A stretch of DNA of 64,000 bases from an uncultured Myxococcales bacterium (GTDB taxonomy: Bacteria; Myxococcota_A; UBA9042). Of the stretch, positions 28,652-38,000 are shown piece by piece; the first letter of the stretch is position 1; every line of letters begins with the position of its first letter. The notes beneath the pieces are model-generated. The model was not told the origin of the DNA, ran no database searches, and was given only the letters and a program-made list of their open reading frames with translations. The DNA lies in assembly GCA_903929795.1 (NCBI GenBank), contig CAIYWC010000011.1:1-64000 (forward strand), read 5' to 3'. Position numbers and translations under genes: made by a program.

Positions 28652-30346
28652 TCAGGGCGCGCTCTGGCCTGCCAACAGCCGCCGTGCGTGCTCCAGCGCG
28701 GACGCCCGCGTCTGCCCGGCCGCGCCCAGCATGCGCGCGAGCTCATCGAGCCGGCCCGCGCCGTCCAGCGTCTCGAGCCGCGAATGCGTGCGTCCGTCCG
28801 TCTCCGATTTCTGGACCCGCACGTGGCTGTCCGCCGCCGCCGCGACCTGCGGCAGGTGCGAAATCACAATCACCTGCTGACGCCGCGCCACCTCGCGCAG
28901 AAATTGTCCCAGCACCAGCCCCGTCGAGCCCGACAGCCCGGCGTCGACCTCGTCGTAGATCGCGACCGGCAGCCGCATCGCCTCGGCGCTGTCCAGACTG
29001 GCCCGCCGCACCGCCAGCAGCACGCGCGACAGCTCGCCGCCGGACGCCACTTCGCTCAGCTTGCCTTCGCCTTCACCGGTATTTGCGCGCAGCAGCAGGT
29101 CTACGGCATCCAGGCCCAGCGGCCCGGGCGCATCCGACGTCCGCGCGCGCACATCCACCCGCAGCGTCGCCGCCGGCATCCCCAGCCGCTGAACGGTCGC
29201 CGCGATCCGCTCCGCCAGCTCAGGCGCCTGGTCCAGCCGCGCCTTGTGCAGCGCCAGCGCTAGCTCCCGAACTTCCGCTGCCGCCTTGCCTTCGACCCGC
29301 GCCGCTTCCGCGAGCGCCAGCTCCGTGTTGTCCGCGTCCAGCTCTCTCGCCGTCGCCGCCTGACGTTCCAGCAGCGCGCTCTCGGTTCCACCGTGTTTCT
29401 TGATGGCCCGCAGGATCGCATCCAGCCGCTCCGCCAGCCGCGCCAGCTCGCGATCGTCGCGCTCCACGTGACGTGCCGCCTGGTTCAGATCGCGCGCCAG
29501 CTCGTCGGCCAGCGCGGCGATCTCGTCCGCCCGCTCCGCCAGCGCCGCCAGCTTCGGGTCCAGCCCGGCCAGCTTGACCAGCCCGCGGGACAGCCGCACC
29601 GCCTGATCGCGCACGCCGCCCTCGTCCTCGCACCGGTGCGCCGACTCGGCCAGCGTCCGCGCAATCTGATCCGCCGCGCGCAGCCGGGCCAACTTGTGCT
29701 GCACCGCCTCGGTCTCGCCGGGCTGCAGCGCCAGCGCCGTCAGCTCGTCGTGGACAAAACGCAGCCAATCCAAGCGATCCGCGCGCGCTTTGGCTTGTTC
29801 CTGCAGGCGGTTGTGCGTCGCCGCCGCCGCACGCCAGGCGGACCACGCGCGGTCATAGCGCGGCCGCAGCGCATCGTCGCCTGCGCAGAGTCCGGCAAAA
29901 CGATCCAGAATTTCAAGCTGGTACGCGCTATCCAGCAGCCGATGCTGTGCGTGCTGGCTCGACAGGTCGCACAGCGGTGCCGCGATGGCCTTGAGCTGCG
30001 CTTGGGTCACCAGCCGGCCGTTCACGTAGCAGCGCGACCGGCCCGCGCGCGTCAGAATTCGCCGCAGGATCAGCGCCTCGCCGTCGTCCTCCAGGCCGGC
30101 TTCGGCCAGCGCAAGGCGCACCTCTGGGTCGATAACGCCTTCAAAAAGCGCTTCAATTTCAGTCTGTTCACGGCCCGCCCGGATCGCCTTCTCGGAGCCG
30201 CGCCCGCCGAGCACCAGCGCCAGCGCGTCGACCAGGATCGACTTGCCCGCGCCGGTCTCGCCCGTCAGCGCGGTCAGCCCCGGCGTCAGGTGCAGCTCGC
30301 TCGACTCGATGATGGCAAAATCGGCAATACGCAATGAACTCAGCAT
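28652..30346 (-). CDS. recN: DNA repair protein RecN
   Basis: 564-aa SMC-like ATPase acting in double-strand break repair. It shows the RecN N-terminus L-S-S-L-R-I-A-D-F-A-I-I, Walker A GETGAGKS (29-36), a long coiled-coil middle with R-A-x-x-D-R-L-D-W-L-R-F and L-D-x-x-x-R-E-L, and at the C-terminus the ABC signature region followed by Walker B I-Y-D-E-V-D-A-G-L-S-G. Length is standard. It follows der by 15 nt and likely ends the rdgB-rsmB/era/der operon. Confidence 0.93.
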   Translation of the reverse strand: MLSSLRIADFAIIESSELHLTPGLTALTGETGAGKSILVDALALVLGGRGSEKAIRAGREQTEIEALFEGVIDPEVRLALAEAGLEDDGEALILRRILTRAGRSRCYVNGRLVTQAQLKAIAAPLCDLSSQHAQHRLLDSAYQLEILDRFAGLCAGDDALRPRYDRAWSAWRAAAATHNRLQEQAKARADRLDWLRFVHDELTALALQPGETEAVQHKLARLRAADQIARTLAESAHRCEDEGGVRDQAVRLSRGLVKLAGLDPKLAALAERADEIAALADELARDLNQAARHVERDDRELARLAERLDAILRAIKKHGGTESALLERQAATARELDADNTELALAEAARVEGKAAAEVRELALALHKARLDQAPELAERIAATVQRLGMPAATLRVDVRARTSDAPGPLGLDAVDLLLRANTGEGEGKLSEVASGGELSRVLLAVRRASLDSAEAMRLPVAIYDEVDAGLSGSTGLVLGQFLREVARRQQVIVISHLPQVAAAADSHVRVQKSETDGRTHSRLETLDGAGRLDELARMLGAAGQTRASALEHARRLLAGQSAP

Positions 30347-30361
30347 GATCGACCCACGCGG

Positions 30362-31966
30362 CTACTCGAAATCGTCGTCGTCGGCAAAGCCGTGCGGCGC
30401 TTCCGGATTGCGCCATTCCTCTTCACCCTCCAGCTCGTGCGGCGCCAGCTCGCGGCCGTCAAACGCGTCATCCAGCGCCTCGCCCGGCGCCTCGCGGATC
30501 GCGCCGCGCTCCGACTGGAACTTTTGGCCGACCTTTTTCTTGGACGACTTCTTGCGCAACCGCAGCCGAACCGGCGCGCCCTCCAGCTCCCAGGTCGCCC
30601 GCAACTGCGCGATCAGAAAGCGTTCATACGCCGGCGAGATCGCCGCCAGCGAGTTCACCAGGAATACAAGCTGCGGCGGCCGCAGGCTCAGCTGCGCGCC
30701 GTAGTAAATGCGCAGCCCGCGGCCGCGGTGCGTCGGCGGCTGGTGCTCGACCTGCAGCTTGGCCAGCCAGCGGTTGAGCTCGCCCGTGCCGATTTTGCGG
30801 TTGAAATTCTCGAACACGCGCTGCACCGTCGCCCACAGCTTATCCACGCGCTGGCCGGTCTTGGCGCTGATCGTCACGCACGGCACGTGCGCCATGAACG
30901 GCAGCTCCTCGCGCAGCGTTTGTTCAAATAATTTCACAGTCTTGCCGTCTTTCTCGATGGCATCCCACTTGTTGATCGCGATCACGCACGCGCGCCCGCG
31001 GTCGAGCGCCAGCGCGGCGATCTTGGCGTCCTGGTCGGCGATCGGCTGCGTCGCGTCCAGCACAAGCACCACGACGTGGCAGCGCTCCATCGCGCGCACC
31101 GCCTGGCTGACCGAGTACGCCTCAATCGCCTGGTGCACCGAGCGCTTGCGCCGCAGTCCCGCGGTATCCACCAGCGTGAATTTACTGCCTTCCCAGTCAA
31201 AATCGATGTCGATGGCGTCGCGCGTCGTCCCCGGCATATCCGCCGTAATCACGCGCGTCTGGCCCAGCAGCTGATTCACAAGCGTCGACTTGCCGACGTT
31301 GGGCCGGCCGACAAACGCCACGCGAATGCGATCCACCACGCCGCCGCGCACCGGCTTCTCCTCGCCCGGCTCGTCAAAGCTGAACTCGCTCTCGTCCAGC
31401 ACCGCGCGCGATTCCTCCGCCGCCGTCCCGGGCGTCGCACCGCGCTCGACAAGCTCGCTCGCCACGGCGTCCAGCAGATCCAGCATGCCGCGGTTGTGCG
31501 CCGCCGCGATCGGCAGGACCAGCGGAAAACCAAGCGAATACAGTGACATGGCTTCCGCGTCAATCAGGTCGCTGTCGCACTTGTTGGCGACGCAGAACAC
31601 CGGCTTGTCCGTGCGTCGCAGGACGTCGGCGATCTCCTCGTCCGCCACCGTCGCGCCATCGCGGCCGTTGCAGACAAACAGGATCAAATCCGCTTCATCA
31701 ATGGCGATTTGCGCCTGTTCGCGCATCAGCGGCAACATGCCTTCGGTCTCGCCGGGCTGGAACCCGCCGGTGTCGACAAGCCGCACTTGAATGCTGTTGA
31801 TCTCCGATTCGCCGTAGTGCCGGTCGCGCGTCACGCCGGGCGTGTCGTGAACGATCGCCTTGCGGCGGCCCATCAGGCGGTTGAACAGCGTCGATTTGCC
31901 GACGTTCGGCCGCCCGACAATGGCCACGAGTGGCGTTACGCCAGCCAGGTACTTTTCGCTTCGCAT
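30362..31966 (-). CDS. der: Ribosome biogenesis GTPase Der (EngA)
   Basis: 534-aa tandem GTPase needed for 50S subunit assembly. Two G domains are clear: G1 G-R-P-N-V-G-K-S-T at residues 18-26 and again at 220-228, with D-T-P-G-V-T-R-D and D-M-P-G-T-T-R-D, D-T-G-G and D-T-A-G, and base motifs N-K-C-D and N-K-W-D. A KH-like domain follows (~380-470). The extra basic-then-acidic C-terminal tail (K-K-S-S-K-K-K ... D-D-D-D-F-E) makes it longer than E. coli Der (490 aa). Its ATG overlaps the era stop (TGATG), indicating coupling. Confidence 0.93.
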   Translation of the reverse strand: MRSEKYLAGVTPLVAIVGRPNVGKSTLFNRLMGRRKAIVHDTPGVTRDRHYGESEINSIQVRLVDTGGFQPGETEGMLPLMREQAQIAIDEADLILFVCNGRDGATVADEEIADVLRRTDKPVFCVANKCDSDLIDAEAMSLYSLGFPLVLPIAAAHNRGMLDLLDAVASELVERGATPGTAAEESRAVLDESEFSFDEPGEEKPVRGGVVDRIRVAFVGRPNVGKSTLVNQLLGQTRVITADMPGTTRDAIDIDFDWEGSKFTLVDTAGLRRKRSVHQAIEAYSVSQAVRAMERCHVVVLVLDATQPIADQDAKIAALALDRGRACVIAINKWDAIEKDGKTVKLFEQTLREELPFMAHVPCVTISAKTGQRVDKLWATVQRVFENFNRKIGTGELNRWLAKLQVEHQPPTHRGRGLRIYYGAQLSLRPPQLVFLVNSLAAISPAYERFLIAQLRATWELEGAPVRLRLRKKSSKKKVGQKFQSERGAIREAPGEALDDAFDGRELAPHELEGEEEWRNPEAPHGFADDDDFE

Positions 31967-33018
31967 CACAGCACATATCCAAATTGCTTCAGCATTTCCA
32001 TGCGTTCCGACCATTGCGGCTCGACGCGGACATGCACTTCCAAGAATACCTTGCGGCCGGTCAGCTGCTCCATGCCCTCGCGCGCCGCCGACGCCAGCGC
32101 CTTCATGGTTTGCCCGCCCTTGCCGACAAGAATACCGCGCTGCGCCTGCTTTTCCACGTGCACAATCGCCTTGACATGCGTCAGGTCCGGCAGCTCTTCC
32201 CACAACTCGATCTCGCAGGCTACGCCGTACGGCACTTCGTCGCGGGTCTGCAAGAACACCTGCTCGCGCAGCAGCTCCGCACTCAGAAACCGCAGCGAGC
32301 GGTCCGTCAGCTCATCCGCCTCGAATTCCGCTGCGCGCTCCGGCAGCCATGGCCGAATCGCCTCGCGCAGCGCCTGGATCCCGTCACCCGTCCGCGCGCT
32401 GATCGGCACAATCGGTCCGACCTGCGGCGCGTTGGCATAGGCCGCGATGATCGGCAGGATTTTGCGCGGCGCCATGCGGTCGATCTTGTTGATTGCAATC
32501 AGGTAACGGTGGCTGTAGCGCAAAATCTGGCGGATCACGCGGCGATCGCCTGGCGCAATCCGGTCGTCGATGCTGACCTTTTTGTCGTCGCCCTTGCCTT
32601 CCAGCCGGTCGCCGATCTCCAGCTCGTCGGGCTCCATCGGCGGCGGCGCCAGCGTCGGCAGTTCAGCGCCTGTGGCTTGATTGCTGCCGCGTTTGCCCAT
32701 GCGTTCCAGCCACTTGGCCGCTTCCTGACCATCGATGACCAAAATCACCACGTCCACCGACTCCAGCGCCTCAATCGCCTGACCGACCATCGCCCGGTTC
32801 AGCGGGCTGCGCGCCTGGTGCACGCCGGGCGTGTCCAGAAAAATCACCTGTGAATCCGCGCCCGTCCAGATGCCGCGGATCTGGTCGCGCGTGGTCTGCG
32901 GCTTGGGGCTGACGATCGCCAGCTTCTCGCCGACGAGCCGGTTGAGCAGCGTCGACTTGCCGACATTGGGCTGACCAATCAAGGTCGCGTAACCACAGCG
33001 AAAAGTGCGTTGGGACAT
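31966..33018 (-). CDS. era: GTPase Era with an inserted loop
   Basis: 350-aa 16S rRNA-binding GTPase for 30S maturation. G1 is G-Q-P-N-V-G-K-S-T (15-23), G3 D-T-P-G-V, G4 N-K-I-D, and the C-terminal KH domain has G-I-L-V-G-K-G-G-Q. Typical Era is ~300 aa; here ~50 extra residues (about 101-155, rich in Pro, Glu and Asp) lie between G3 and G4. Upstream, 18 bp away, is the RdgB-RsmB fusion; downstream der overlaps by one base. Together they form a ribosome-assembly operon. Confidence 0.92.
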   Translation of the reverse strand: MSQRTFRCGYATLIGQPNVGKSTLLNRLVGEKLAIVSPKPQTTRDQIRGIWTGADSQVIFLDTPGVHQARSPLNRAMVGQAIEALESVDVVILVIDGQEAAKWLERMGKRGSNQATGAELPTLAPPPMEPDELEIGDRLEGKGDDKKVSIDDRIAPGDRRVIRQILRYSHRYLIAINKIDRMAPRKILPIIAAYANAPQVGPIVPISARTGDGIQALREAIRPWLPERAAEFEADELTDRSLRFLSAELLREQVFLQTRDEVPYGVACEIELWEELPDLTHVKAIVHVEKQAQRGILVGKGGQTMKALASAAREGMEQLTGRKVFLEVHVRVEPQWSERMEMLKQFGYVL

Positions 33019-33036
33019 CGAATTTCCAGTGGCCGA

Positions 33037-35124
33037 TCAGGCCCGCGTCAGCACGCAAAAGTAAAACCCATCCGGGCCAATCGTCGCCAGCGGCCGCGTC
33101 GCCAGGTACTCGGCGCTCGCCGGCCCCACGCGCGTTTCGGACAGGCGCCGGAACTCGGGTGAGCTGGCCAAAAACGTTTCGACAATCGACTCGTTTTCGC
33201 GCTTGAGCAGCGAACACGTCGCGTACACCAGCCGGCCGCCGGGCTTCAAGTGCTCGGAAGCACGCCGCAAAATCGACAGCTGCTGCTCCGGGAAGCGGCC
33301 CAGCCAGCTGTCGTCGATCGCCCACCGCAGCTCCGGATTGCGGCGCAGCGCGCCTGTCGACGTACACGGCGCATCGACCAGCACCACGTCGCCCAGCGGC
33401 AGCGACTTGGGCGGCTTGGCGCCCTGCAGCCAGCGCGTCTCCGCGTTCAGAACGCCCGCCCTTCGCAGCCGCCGCTCGCATTCGTCCAGCCGCACGCGGT
33501 GCGTGTCCAGCGCGATCAGCCGGCCCTTGCCCGCCAGCGCCGCCGCCAGCCCCAGCGACTTGCCCCCCGCGCCCGCGCACCAATCCAGCACGAGGTCGCC
33601 CGGCTGCACGTTCGCCGCCGCGGTAATCCGCTGGCTGCCTTCGTCCTGGACCTCGAAGCCGCCGTCCTCAAACAGCTGCAGCCGTGTCAGCCGCCCGGCC
33701 TGCAGGCACAGCAGTGCGCCAGGCAAGTCCGCAATCGGCAAGGTCTTGATGCCTGCCTCGTCCAGCTCCTGCTCCACGGCGCGCACGCTCGCGCGCAGCG
33801 GATTGGCGCGCACGGTCAGCGGTCCGCGGGAATTCAGGTACTGCAGCGCCAGCCGCGCGGTTTGCTCGCCCAGCTCCGCCTTCACGGTGCGCCAAAGCGT
33901 TGGATTCACGCCCAGTTCCATCGCGTCGCGGTCATCAGGCGGCAGCGTGGTCATCGCCCACGTCGCCGCGCGCAGGGCCGCGTCCAGGCGCTCCAGCGTC
34001 TCCGGCAGGTTCAGGGCAAACCCCGGATTGCGCTTGCACAATTCCGAAAGCGCGCTGTCGCCTGACGACTTCGTGCTGTGATCGCGCGGCAGCCCCGCCG
34101 GGTCGACGTCCGCCATCGCCAGGCATGCCAACAGCGGCGCCTCGTTGCGCAGGAGCGTGCGCGGATCGGGCGCGCGCGAAGGCACGTCGGTCCCGCGCAT
34201 CGCCAGACGCGCCAGGTGCAAAAACGACAGCCGCCGCAGCGTGTGCCAGTGCAACTCCGCGACGGCCGCGCGCTCCTTGGCGCCCAGCTCGGGCCGATCG
34301 CCCAGCGCTTGCTCCAGCGCGGCATCCGCATGGCGCAGGTGCCGGCCCAGAACGCCGTCGATGGCGTGCGCCAGCGCCGACATGCCCGCCGGCCGCAGGT
34401 ACATCGGACGTCCGCGCGTCGCCTGATTCGGCAGCGCAATCAGATAGGTGCGCAGCTTGGCAAACGCCAGACCGCGGTGCGACAGCGCATTCTTGGCCGC
34501 CGGATCGGCTTGGGCAAAAGTTGCGTCCAGCCCGGCGTGGCGAAAGAGCGCGTCGTAGCCAAAACCGCCCGCGCCGACCTCCGCGTGCAGGATCTCGCCT
34601 TCCACGCGGCCGTCAAAGGCGCGCCACGCGATGCCGTCTTCGGTGCGCCCGCAGCCGGGGCCCTCCGCCAGCGGCCCCGCCAGCACGAGCACGCAATGGA
34701 ACGCCGCCTGGCGCTGGCCATCGGGAACTTTCGCGAGGTTCTTCAGCAAAAGCGCGCGGTTTTTCGCGTCCGTCGCCTTGGGACCGGCATAGCGCGCGCT
34801 GTGCACGCCTGGGGCGCCTTGCAGCGCCGCGACGCTCAGCCCGGAATCGTCCGCCAGCGCGTTGCCGCCCGTCGCGCGTGCGCCCGCCGCGGCCTTCAAC
34901 AGCGCGTTGCCGAGAAACGTCTCGGCGGTCTCCTCGACCTCCGGCAGCTTCTGGCCAGTCTCCGCCTGCCACGCCTTGGTCCCGACGACCTGCAGATCCA
35001 GCGGTGCGCAAAGCGCCTGAAACTCTTCAAGCTTGTGGGCATTGCCACTCGCCAGCAGGATGCGAATCGGCGCCTGTGGCTCTGCCGTCGCTGGCGTCCC
35101 GGTGATTTCTGGAAGGTTCGTCAT
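33037..35124 (-). CDS. Fusion: XTP/dITP diphosphatase (RdgB) plus 16S rRNA m5C methyltransferase (RsmB-like)
   Basis: 695-aa bifunctional protein in one open frame. Residues ~20-225 are a complete RdgB/HAM1 domain (S-G-N-A-H-K-L-E-E-F, D-D-S-G-L at 92-96, H-S-A-R-Y-A-G, G-F-G-Y-D-A-L-F, S-H-R-G-L-A), which hydrolyses ITP, dITP and XTP to monophosphates. Residues ~240-695 are RsmB-like: a NusB-type RNA-binding part, then a SAM methyltransferase with D-W-C-A-G-A-G-G-K-S (514-523) and the two catalytic-cysteine motifs A-P-C-T-S (Cys587) and T-C-S (Cys637), predicted to make m5C967 in 16S rRNA. ATG 35124 has AGGA upstream. Both halves look intact. First gene of the operon with era, der and recN. 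Confidence 0.88.
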   Translation of the reverse strand: MTNLPEITGTPATAEPQAPIRILLASGNAHKLEEFQALCAPLDLQVVGTKAWQAETGQKLPEVEETAETFLGNALLKAAAGARATGGNALADDSGLSVAALQGAPGVHSARYAGPKATDAKNRALLLKNLAKVPDGQRQAAFHCVLVLAGPLAEGPGCGRTEDGIAWRAFDGRVEGEILHAEVGAGGFGYDALFRHAGLDATFAQADPAAKNALSHRGLAFAKLRTYLIALPNQATRGRPMYLRPAGMSALAHAIDGVLGRHLRHADAALEQALGDRPELGAKERAAVAELHWHTLRRLSFLHLARLAMRGTDVPSRAPDPRTLLRNEAPLLACLAMADVDPAGLPRDHSTKSSGDSALSELCKRNPGFALNLPETLERLDAALRAATWAMTTLPPDDRDAMELGVNPTLWRTVKAELGEQTARLALQYLNSRGPLTVRANPLRASVRAVEQELDEAGIKTLPIADLPGALLCLQAGRLTRLQLFEDGGFEVQDEGSQRITAAANVQPGDLVLDWCAGAGGKSLGLAAALAGKGRLIALDTHRVRLDECERRLRRAGVLNAETRWLQGAKPPKSLPLGDVVLVDAPCTSTGALRRNPELRWAIDDSWLGRFPEQQLSILRRASEHLKPGGRLVYATCSLLKRENESIVETFLASSPEFRRLSETRVGPASAEYLATRPLATIGPDGFYFCVLTRA

Positions 35125-35179
35125 CGCATTCCTGGCTTGCTGCGGCGCCTCGCGTGCGCCGGTCGCCAGACAGCCGCGA

Positions 35180-35240
35180 TCGTCATCCCGAGGGCCCGCC
35201 GAGCTGTCCGCATTCTTCCCTTTTGCCGCATCTGGCAATC
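35180..35240. repeat. Possible degenerate repeat fragment
   Basis: GAGCTGTCCGCATTC near 35198 resembles GAGCTGTCGCATTTC of repeat copy A at 1589. The similarity does not continue far, so membership of the family is uncertain. Confidence 0.2.
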
Positions 35241-35288
35241 CGGAGCGCGGCAGTGTACCCGATATCGCCCGGCGTGTCGCCCTGTGGC

Positions 35289-35317
35289 TTGACCCCACTC
35301 GATCTGTGGCCTAGTGT
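35289..35317 (+). promoter_or_regulatory. Candidate sigma-70 promoter for the 35344 operon
   Basis: TTGACC (35289-35294), 17-nt spacer, TAGTGT (35312-35317). The -35 matches five of six positions. Transcription would begin near 35324, shortly before the ribosome site. Confidence 0.35.
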
Positions 35318-35343
35318 CTCGCGAAGGTGTCCGCGAGGTTCCG

Positions 35344-36309
35344 ATGCTGCAGTCGTTTGGCCATGGCGTTTTTCCCAAAGCGACCGCGTTGCGCGTGCTG
35401 CTGCTTGGCATGGCGGCGTTCGGTCTGGCGTGCTCGGGCACAACGCTGCGCGATCCGGACGGCGACGGGACCAGCGCCAAAGCGCAAATGTTCTCGCGGC
35501 TTGGACCGACGACCGACAGGCTGGATCCGGCCTCAGGGGACGTCGAAGATTGGCGGTACTTCCAAGCGCGCACCACCGGCAGCCTGGAATTGCGCTTGAC
35601 ACACGGGCGCTTCGGCGCCGTTTCGACGCTCGCCGGCACAGTCACCGCGTACAACCCGGATGGCACGACCGCGGCGACCGGCGTCATTGAGCCCGGCTCC
35701 GAAAAGACCACGCGTCTGGTCTTTCCCGTGAAGGCAGACGGCACCTATGTGGTTCAAATCAAAGCGGCTTCCGGCAAGGGCGAATACGTCGTGGAGTTTG
35801 GCCCGGCAGCCGACCTCTGCGCCGCCTGCACCGACAAGCAAAGCTGCGTCGACGGGCGCTGCGAGGACAAGCCCTGTGGCGGCGCCTGCACCGCGGAAGA
35901 GACTTGCGACGCGCGCGGCCGCTGCGTGCGCGAATCCGGCGGCAAGTGCGCGGGCGTTCGGTGCGCCAAGCGCGAAGTGTGCCAGGCCAGCACCGGCAAG
36001 TGCGTCGGCCCCACGCCCGCCGGGCCCAAGTGCAGCGCGACGCAAGTCCTGAAAGACGGCGAATGTGTGGAGAAAGTGCAGGACATCGAATGCACGGTCG
36101 TCGACGTGCGCGAGAGCGGCGGCGGCTCCGTCCTCACGTTGTCCGCGGGCGACCGCCAGGGCGTGCAAAAAGGCATGTCCGGCAGCGTCAAAGGCGTCAA
36201 GGGCGCCACGTTCTCGATCGTCGACGTCTATCCGTCGCGGGCCAAAGCGGTCACCAAGGTTGCGCCGACCAGCTTCACCGGCAACCTCAACGCGACAATC
36301 AAACGCTAA
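35344..36309 (+). CDS. Cys-rich lipoprotein of unknown function
   Basis: 321-aa lipoprotein (lipobox G-L-A-C). The ATG at 35344 has GAGG 5 nt upstream; an in-frame GTG earlier is less likely. An N-terminal beta domain (~45-150) resembles the pre-peptidase C-terminal type (D-W-R-Y-F-Q ... G-T-Y-V-V-Q-I-K). A Cys-rich stretch (~155-250, C-x-x-C-x-x-x-x-x-C repeats) follows, then a ~90-residue C-terminal domain with G-D-R-Q-G-V-Q-K-G-M-S-G, similar to short beta-barrel pilus or secretion-type domains. First of three adjacent genes whose last two overlap. Role unknown, probably outer-membrane or surface. Confidence 0.7.
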   Translation: MLQSFGHGVFPKATALRVLLLGMAAFGLACSGTTLRDPDGDGTSAKAQMFSRLGPTTDRLDPASGDVEDWRYFQARTTGSLELRLTHGRFGAVSTLAGTVTAYNPDGTTAATGVIEPGSEKTTRLVFPVKADGTYVVQIKAASGKGEYVVEFGPAADLCAACTDKQSCVDGRCEDKPCGGACTAEETCDARGRCVRESGGKCAGVRCAKREVCQASTGKCVGPTPAGPKCSATQVLKDGECVEKVQDIECTVVDVRESGGGSVLTLSAGDRQGVQKGMSGSVKGVKGATFSIVDVYPSRAKAVTKVAPTSFTGNLNATIKR

Positions 36310-36311
36310 GG

Positions 36312-38000
36312 ATGGCTGATACAGTGCGTTTGGACGGCCACCAGCTCTGCGTCGCGCGCCCGCTCCAGCCGTGGCCGCTGGTTCGCCTGTTCGCGGCCGG
36401 CGCATTGGTTGTGGCGACCGCGTGCTGCAGCAAGCAAAAGGTGGAGGCGCCGCCGATGCCGGAGCCCACGGTCGAAGTGGTGCCGACCGGTGACCTGTAC
36501 CACCGTCCGCACGTGACGATCCTCGCGGTGACGGACTGGCAGAGCGTGCTCAAACCCTGCGGATGTACGGTAGATTTGCAAAAGGGCGGCATCGAGCGCA
36601 TCGCCAAATACGTCGGCGATCTGCGCAAGCAGGACGACTCCGTGCTCTTTGTCCACGCGGGCAGCCTGCTGGCCGACCCGGACGCGACGACGGGACCGCG
36701 CGCGGCGCAGATGGCGAGCCGGCTGGACGCGTTTGCGGAAGCGCTCGACCACTTGCAGGTCGCCGCCGTGGCGCTGTCAACCTATGACATGGACGTCGGC
36801 GGTCAGGTGGTCAACGCCGTGTATGACCACGCAAAATGGCCGCTGCTGGCCCTGCAAGGCGGCTCGCGCAAGGCGATGCCGTCAGCGCTGGTGCGCACGA
36901 AGTCCGGGGTGTCGGTCGGGCTGTTGGCCGTGGATCCCAAGGCGCCGGAAGACGACGCGATGCGCCAGCAGGCGGTGGAGGATGAGGTCGTACGCCTGCG
37001 CAGCCAGCGGGTCAAGATCGTCGTCGTGCTCTCGAATCTGGGGCTGCGCGGCTCGCGCAAGTTGGCGCGCGCGGTGCCGGGCATTGACGTGATGATCGTC
37101 GGCCAGCTCGACGACAAGATCGAGCCCGAGCTGGATCTGGAACGCGAGGGCGACACGCTGATCGTGCACGCTGGCCGTCATGGCGCGTGGATGAGCGCGC
37201 TGACGCTGGCGCCGAGCGGTCAGGACCACGCCTGGAGAGAGGTGAGCGAGGCGGTTCCGGGCGTCGTGGAGGACCTGCAAATTCGCATCACCGCTATGGA
37301 AAAGACGCTGGCCGACATCAAGCAGCGCTCGACCGTCGCGAACCAGAAAGCGCTGCCGTTCTTTGAGGCGCGGCTGGCGGAGATGAAGCTGCGGCTCGAC
37401 GCCGCCAAGCGCGCGCAGGGCCAGCCGCTGCCGCCGGGTGCGCTGGTTGGGTTTCGGCCCATCGGTCTGCTGTGGTCGACGCCGACGGATCCCGAAGTCG
37501 CGAAGATCGTTGCAGAGTACGACGCAAAAGTGGCGGATGCGAACCTGAAGGCCGCGGGCGATGTGCCGCCGCCGCCGGTGGGTCAGGCGGGCTACGTCGG
37601 CCAGAAGGCGTGCATGGAATGCCACGATGACACCGCAGCTTTTCAGGCCGCGGACCTGCACCAGTCGGCGTGGAAGCCGCTCGAAAAAACCAATAAAATT
37701 AAGGATCTGGATTGCGTGTCCTGCCACGTGACCGGCTTTGGTCAGCCGGGTGGCTCGAATCTGGCGCACCTGGCAGGCCTGACGGACGTGCAGTGCGAGG
37801 CGTGCCACGGTCCGGGTTCGCTGCACGTCAAGGCGCCGGCACGCGGACCGAATTCGCACATCATCGCCCAGCCCGATGCGACGATCTGTGCCGGCTGCCA
37901 CACCGCGGTCCACTCGCCGCGCTTCGATTTTGCCGACTACCGCAAGCGGCTCATCGTTCCGGGCCATGGTCTGCCGCTCAAGGGGGCGCACGCGCCATGA
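36312..38000 (+). CDS. Four-heme cytochrome c554-like / metallophosphatase-fold fusion
   Basis: 562-aa exported protein, probably a lipoprotein (V-A-T-A-C). The N-terminal ~270 residues are the same unusual metallophosphatase-like fold as at 4754, with V-T-D-W-Q-S-V-L-K-P-C-G-C in place of the normal metal motif. After a coiled linker come four CxxCH heme sites (CMECH, CVSCH, CEACH, CAGCH) in the pattern of cytochrome c554 (C-E-A-C-H-G-P-G-S-x-H). Such UshA-like/multiheme proteins occur in Deltaproteobacteria and are thought to handle electrons in the periplasm; substrate is unknown. The start at 36312 is 2 nt after the upstream stop, and its own stop overlaps the next ATG. Confidence 0.82.
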   Translation: MADTVRLDGHQLCVARPLQPWPLVRLFAAGALVVATACCSKQKVEAPPMPEPTVEVVPTGDLYHRPHVTILAVTDWQSVLKPCGCTVDLQKGGIERIAKYVGDLRKQDDSVLFVHAGSLLADPDATTGPRAAQMASRLDAFAEALDHLQVAAVALSTYDMDVGGQVVNAVYDHAKWPLLALQGGSRKAMPSALVRTKSGVSVGLLAVDPKAPEDDAMRQQAVEDEVVRLRSQRVKIVVVLSNLGLRGSRKLARAVPGIDVMIVGQLDDKIEPELDLEREGDTLIVHAGRHGAWMSALTLAPSGQDHAWREVSEAVPGVVEDLQIRITAMEKTLADIKQRSTVANQKALPFFEARLAEMKLRLDAAKRAQGQPLPPGALVGFRPIGLLWSTPTDPEVAKIVAEYDAKVADANLKAAGDVPPPPVGQAGYVGQKACMECHDDTAAFQAADLHQSAWKPLEKTNKIKDLDCVSCHVTGFGQPGGSNLAHLAGLTDVQCEACHGPGSLHVKAPARGPNSHIIAQPDATICAGCHTAVHSPRFDFADYRKRLIVPGHGLPLKGAHAP

